Part shown: positions 7,187 to 9,933 of the stretch, piece after piece
Numbering within the stretch: position 1 is the first letter of the stretch
Layout: every line of letters begins with the position of its first letter
DNA from: Actinomycetota bacterium
GTDB taxonomy: Bacteria; Actinomycetota; Actinomycetes; Nanopelagicales; Nanopelagicaceae
Length of the DNA stretch: 9,933 nt
Assembly (NCBI GenBank): GCA_009698975.1
Contig: WLPB01000025.1
Location: forward strand, 1-9,933
Reading direction: 5' to 3'
Notes under the pieces: model-generated
Seen by the model: only the letters and a program-made list of their open reading frames with translations
What the model was told of the DNA's origin: nothing
The model's database searches: none
Translations under genes and position numbers: made by a program

Positions 7187-7192
7187 ATTATC
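7187..7192 (-). promoter_or_regulatory. Candidate -10 element of the TPR-protein gene
   Basis: The minus strand reads GATAAT, five of six matches to TATAAT, 6 nt before ATG 7180. Spacing matches the other leaderless-type starts in the window. A GGGGAG lies farther upstream but is too distant to act as a Shine-Dalgarno for this ATG. Confidence 0.45.
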
Positions 7193-7218
7193 GTCTCCCC
7201 AATAAATTGTTTTCGATA

Positions 7219-7247
7219 TTGACTGGTCAAAAATTTGCTGTTGTAAC
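7219..7247 (+). promoter_or_regulatory. Candidate sigma-70-type promoter for the YbjN-like gene
   Basis: TTGACT (7219-7224) and TGTAAC (7242-7247) are 17 bp apart, with a TG one base before the -10 hexamer as in extended -10 promoters. It would give a leader of about 65 nt before GTG 7319, containing the tandem 14-mer and the Shine-Dalgarno. The -10 match is only four of six. Confidence 0.4.
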
Positions 7248-7279
7248 GCCGGTCTTTTTGCTGACTGCTAGCCTCCAGT

Positions 7280-7307
7280 TAAGTCCAAACAAATAAGTCC
7301 AAACAAA
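7280..7307 (+). repeat. Perfect 14-bp tandem duplication in the leader
   Basis: TAAGTCCAAACAAA occurs twice back to back (7280-7293 and 7294-7307) with no mismatch. The second copy runs straight into the Shine-Dalgarno AAAGGAG (7305-7311), sharing its AAA. Only the second copy is followed by GGAG, so one Shine-Dalgarno results. Confidence 0.9.
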
Positions 7308-7311
7308 GGAG
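7305..7311 (+). promoter_or_regulatory. Shine-Dalgarno of the YbjN-like gene
   Basis: AAAGGAG lies 7 nt before GTG 7319 and fixes that start. Its first three bases are the end of the second 14-bp repeat unit. Confidence 0.8.
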
Positions 7312-7318
7312 TTTAACT

Positions 7319-7705
7319 GTGGCACTTTGGAGTCAAGTAAGCACACTTCTCGCTTCAACTACTGATTTTTCTAGAGGAGAGCTTGTCAACGACGCATTAA
7401 TTAAGACGCTTGTAGCGACCAAGAATGGCCGCACGCAAATCGTGTGGGTAGAGCATCGTGAAGACAACCTGATTTTCAGTTCGGTAGTTTGCAAGCTAGA
7501 ACAAGTAAATCTCCAGGCTTTATTTGGATCAAAGCTCATGGGCACATTGACCTATGGATTTGGCGCAGTCGACGATTATCTTGTACTCCGCCATGTGGCA
7601 TCATTAAAAAATCTGGATATCAACGAGCTAGCGGAACCTCTGATGGCTTTGGCATATCTTGCTGACACATTGGAAGAAGCAATTGTCGGTGGGGATGCTT
7701 ACTAA
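7319..7705 (+). CDS. YbjN / type III secretion chaperone-like protein
   Basis: A 128-aa soluble protein with the layout of the actinobacterial YbjN/CesT-like group: an N-terminal helix, a strand segment GRTQIVWVEHRED followed by LIFSSVV, a middle section ending in YGFGAVDDYLVLRHVASL, and a C-terminal helical stretch LDINELAEPLMALAYLADTLEEAI with the family's AD.LE ending. Proteins of this fold bind peptides or act as chaperones; actinobacteria with these genes have no type III secretion system, and the actual role is unknown. No signal peptide or membrane helix is visible. It starts at GTG 7319 with AAAGGAG 7 nt upstream. It is divergent from the TPR gene and converges on the MFS gene with a 6-bp gap. 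The family call rests on pattern memory only. Confidence 0.6.
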   Translation: MALWSQVSTLLASTTDFSRGELVNDALIKTLVATKNGRTQIVWVEHREDNLIFSSVVCKLEQVNLQALFGSKLMGTLTYGFGAVDDYLVLRHVASLKNLDINELAEPLMALAYLADTLEEAIVGGDAY

Positions 7706-7711
7706 ATAAAT

Positions 7712-8974
7712 CTAAACGCGTAATTCAGTGGCGGTCTTGCCTTTTCCGATTTTCAGGACAAGGTAGGCCGCCACTATGCACATACCCGCAGAAATATAGA
7801 ACGCAATTGCGTAATCCCCGAATTGAACTCGAAGAACTGCAGCACCTAGCGCAGCAGTAGCTGCCCCAATTTGATGAGCAACGAATACCCAACCGTAGAC
7901 AATAGTTGCGCGTTGCGGCCCCAGAACAAGTCTGGCCAAAACAATTGTAGGGGGCACGGTCGCAACCCAATCAAGACCATAGAAAATCACAAAGACCAAA
8001 GTGGAAGGGTGAATGGAGGCAAAGAGAATGGATGGTAGAAGAAAGAGCGATAGTCCACGCAAGCCATAATAGAAAAAGAGTAATTTGCGAGGATCGTATC
8101 TATCGGTCAGATAACCAGAGCAGAGGGTTCCTACAACATCAAAGACACCAACTAGGGCAAGAAGTGATGCTGCAACTGGCTGTGACATACCGTGATCGTG
8201 TGCCGCCGGAATAAAGTGAGTACCGATCAAACCGTTCGTAGATAAGCCACAGACAAAGAATGTGAAGAAGAGGATTTGAAAATTGCGATCACCCTTAGCT
8301 TTTGAAATCGTATCCATCGCAAGTCTAAATGCCGACAATTCACTCTTTGGAATCGGTTGCCAATCCTGCCGTGCACCATAAGGCGTAGTACCGATTGACT
8401 CGGGACTCTCTTTAAGAAAGAGATAGACGAGTGGAACCACAAGCAGAGATGCGATTGCAATAGTGATTGAGACTGACTGCCATCCGTAGCGCACTGCAAA
8501 GTGAGAAAGAAGTGGCAAGAAGATTAACTGACCTGCCGCACTAGCTGCAGTCAGGGCCCCGACAACTAAGCCTCTATTCTTAACAAACCAACGGTTCGCA
8601 ACGGTGGCTGCGAAGACCAATGCCATAGAGCCGGTACCGATGCCGACGCAGACACCCCAGAGAGCCCATAGGTGCCATGGCTCGCTGATGAATACAGTGA
8701 GAGCTGCGCTAACTGCTACGAAGGTAAGTGCATACATGACGACTTTGCGGACGGTGAACTTCTCCATAAGCGCTGCTGCAAATGGCGCTACGAAACCGTA
8801 GAGCAGAACATTGATTGCAATTGCTAATGAGACTTGAGAGCGAGTCCATCCAAACGCATCTTCCAGCGGAATGATTAATACAGAAGGCGCAGATCTAAAT
8901 CCAGCTGTTGTCATCAAGGTGAGGAAAGTGACAACAAGTGCGGTCCAGGCTGGATGTATCTTCTTTAGCGCCAT
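7712..8974 (-). CDS. MFS transporter, MCT/oxalate-formate antiporter-like
   Basis: Inner-membrane secondary transporter of 420 aa with about 12 hydrophobic helices in two halves joined by a polar loop (SPESIGTTPYGARQDWQPIPKS). The start of each half resembles the monocarboxylate/oxalate-formate (COG2223-like) branch: GWTRSQVSLAIA follows TM1 (residues 42-53), the loop after TM2 is MEKFTVRKV, and the second half carries the motif A-like GYLTDRYDPRKL. Substrate cannot be told from the sequence; an organic anion is the family-based guess. It is the last gene of a minus-strand set, 9 bp after the thioesterase, with no good Shine-Dalgarno at ATG 8974 (AAGGA is 13 nt away). Its stop lies 6 bp from the stop of the YbjN-like gene, and no terminator hairpin is evident. 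Confidence 0.9.
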   Translation of the reverse strand: MALKKIHPAWTALVVTFLTLMTTAGFRSAPSVLIIPLEDAFGWTRSQVSLAIAINVLLYGFVAPFAAALMEKFTVRKVVMYALTFVAVSAALTVFISEPWHLWALWGVCVGIGTGSMALVFAATVANRWFVKNRGLVVGALTAASAAGQLIFLPLLSHFAVRYGWQSVSITIAIASLLVVPLVYLFLKESPESIGTTPYGARQDWQPIPKSELSAFRLAMDTISKAKGDRNFQILFFTFFVCGLSTNGLIGTHFIPAAHDHGMSQPVAASLLALVGVFDVVGTLCSGYLTDRYDPRKLLFFYYGLRGLSLFLLPSILFASIHPSTLVFVIFYGLDWVATVPPTIVLARLVLGPQRATIVYGWVFVAHQIGAATAALGAAVLRVQFGDYAIAFYISAGMCIVAAYLVLKIGKGKTATELRV

Positions 8975-8983
8975 ATGAAACTA

Positions 8984-9391
8984 CTAGTCCTTGAGATACT
9001 TTGTAAGAAATACTCTTTCGGCATCGTTGAGGGGGCGAGATTTCTTAGCCTCCATCGAAAACGCGACCTGGACGCTCTTGACCCTTGCGTGGACTACGCC
9101 ATCTTTGCTGACAACCTCATAGCCGAGAACGAATGAGCTATTGCTAATTGATTCAACCCAAAGATTGACGTCATAGAAACAACCACCGGCATAGATTGGT
9201 ATCAGGTAATCGATTTCATTACGAGCAACAACCATCTCGGCAAGTGTTGGACTTTCACCATTTGACTGTAGTTCGTAATAAGACCACTGAAAGCGAGCTT
9301 CTTGGATATACGTTAAATAAGTTGCGTTATTAACATGACCTAACGCATCGATGTCATCCCATCGAACAAATTGAGAACTTGTGTAGATCAT
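8984..9391 (-). CDS. Hotdog-fold acyl-CoA thioesterase (4HBT type)
   Basis: Cytosolic thioesterase-like protein of 135 aa, the usual size for a single hotdog domain. The N-terminal signature FVRWDDIDALGHVNNATYLTYIQEAR (residues 8-33) has the RW.D.D..GHVNN pattern of the 4-hydroxybenzoyl-CoA thioesterase family, with Asp15 as the likely catalytic acid and the long central helix after it. Two or three beta strands follow (IDYLIPIYAGG, SFVLGYEVVSKDG, HARVKSVQVAFSM). The natural acyl-CoA is unknown. Its ATG overlaps the ettA stop (ATGA at 9388-9391), so the two are very likely translationally coupled. No Shine-Dalgarno is seen, and MFS follows after 9 bp. A thioesterase near an ettA-type gene also occurs in mycobacteria as I recall. 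Confidence 0.9.
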   Translation of the reverse strand: MIYTSSQFVRWDDIDALGHVNNATYLTYIQEARFQWSYYELQSNGESPTLAEMVVARNEIDYLIPIYAGGCFYDVNLWVESISNSSFVLGYEVVSKDGVVHARVKSVQVAFSMEAKKSRPLNDAERVFLTKYLKD

Positions 9392-9933
9392 TCGCGTGTC
9401 AGCTTTCGATAGGTAGCGCGGTGCGGACGAGTTGCATCTGCGCCGAGTCGAGAAATCTTATTCTCTTCATAAGACTGGAAGTTTCCTTCAAACCAGAACC
9501 ACTTCGAATCGCCTTCGTAGGCGAGGATGTGTGTCGCGACGCGGTCCAAGAACCAACGATCATGAGAGATCACAACTGCACATCCCGGAAATTCGAGGAG
9601 TGCGTTTTCGAGTGAACTCAGTGTTTCCACATCCAAGTCATTCGTTGGCTCATCGAGAAGCAAAAGGTTTCCACCTTGCTTGAGCGTCAGCGCTAAATTA
9701 AGTCGGTTGCGTTCGCCACCAGATAAGACTCCAGCAGCCTTCTGCTGATCTGGGCCCTTAAATCCAAATGCTGCAACATATGCACGAGATGGCATTTCGA
9801 CCTGTCCAACCTTGATGTAATCAAGACCGTCAGAGACTACTTCCCACAATGACTTCTTAGGATCGATTCCGCCACGGGACTGATCAACATAAGAAATCTT
9901 TACCGTCTCGCCAATTTTTACAATTCCTGAATC
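9388..9933 (-). CDS. ettA: Energy-dependent translational throttle EttA (ABC-F), 3' part
   Basis: ABC-F ATPase that binds the ribosomal E site and gates translation according to ATP/ADP state. Only the C-terminal 181 residues lie in the window; the start and the first ATPase domain are beyond the right edge. Visible are the DSGIVKIGETVKI beta segment, EMPSRAYV, the ABC signature LSGGE, Walker B LLLLDEPTNDLD, the H-loop ISHDRWFLD and the EttA-type end FEGNF..YEENK..RLGADA. The match to E. coli EttA is close along this whole stretch, which separates it from other ABC-F types. The second Walker A lies upstream of the visible part. Its TGA overlaps the thioesterase ATG by 4 bp, making it the upstream gene of a three-gene unit. 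Confidence 0.95.
   Translation of the reverse strand, partial: DSGIVKIGETVKISYVDQSRGGIDPKKSLWEVVSDGLDYIKVGQVEMPSRAYVAAFGFKGPDQQKAAGVLSGGERNRLNLALTLKQGGNLLLLDEPTNDLDVETLSSLENALLEFPGCAVVISHDRWFLDRVATHILAYEGDSKWFWFEGNFQSYEENKISRLGADATRPHRATYRKLTRE

Noticed and set aside
7248..7285. Hairpin or riboswitch in the leader of the YbjN-like gene
   Set aside because: Only short weak pairings (ACTG/CAGT around GCTAGC) are visible, with no recognisable riboswitch core or T-tract.
5597..7705. Defence or toxin-antitoxin module made of the TPR protein and the YbjN-like gene
   Set aside because: The two genes are divergent, show no nuclease, protease, NTPase or toxin motifs, and have no mobile-element or repeat context.
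1..9933. tRNA, rRNA, CRISPR array or insertion sequence
   Set aside because: No cloverleaf, spaced direct repeats, terminal inverted repeats or transposase motifs were seen on either strand.

Overview
The window looks like a streamlined actinobacterial chromosome of moderate GC, most like the small-genome freshwater acI lineage (Candidatus Nanopelagicales). This assignment is inference. RpiB has the mycobacterial-type active site (GGSGNGEQ, Glu in place of the E. coli Cys). The globin has the TrHbO residue set at a uniform +4 offset from M. tuberculosis GlbO. The order rpiB, pepN, glbO, thioesterase, ettA recalls the Rv2465c-Rv2477c region of M. tuberculosis. Genes are packed nearly end to end: the longest gap, about 138 bp, lies before the gene at 7319, and no stretch over 300 bp lacks a gene.

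Layout. At 3-503 is the 3' end of a repeat protein with Gly/Lys-rich linkers, closed by a strong hairpin terminator (538-574). rpiB (+) and trmB (-) then converge with abutting stop codons. pepN (1840-4374, +) is the largest gene. It converges with a small one-helix membrane protein (4371-4610, -), which is divergent from a short MscS-like channel (4636-5181, +). The channel abuts, stop to stop, glbO (5182-5574, -). Behind glbO on the same strand lies an unrecognised 527-aa protein with C-terminal TPRs (5597-7180), the most accessory-looking gene here. A divergent YbjN/type III chaperone-like protein (7319-7705, +) follows. A minus-strand operon closes the window: ettA (3' part) to a hotdog acyl-CoA thioesterase (ATGA overlap) to an MFS transporter (9-bp gap).

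Function and regulation. Most genes are housekeeping: sugar-phosphate isomerisation, tRNA m7G46 methylation, peptide turnover, osmotic protection, oxygen/haem chemistry and translation control by an ABC-F factor. Several start codons (trmB, the small membrane protein, mscS, glbO, the TPR gene) have a TANNNT-like or GATAAT -10 element only 6-8 nt upstream and no Shine-Dalgarno at that position, suggesting leaderless transcription. pepN and the YbjN-like gene instead have clear Shine-Dalgarno sequences. I see no defence system, mobile element, CRISPR array or RNA gene. The best candidates for a second look are the TPR protein, the truncated MscS, the overlapping divergent promoters at 4611-4635 and the 14-bp tandem duplication at 7280-7307.
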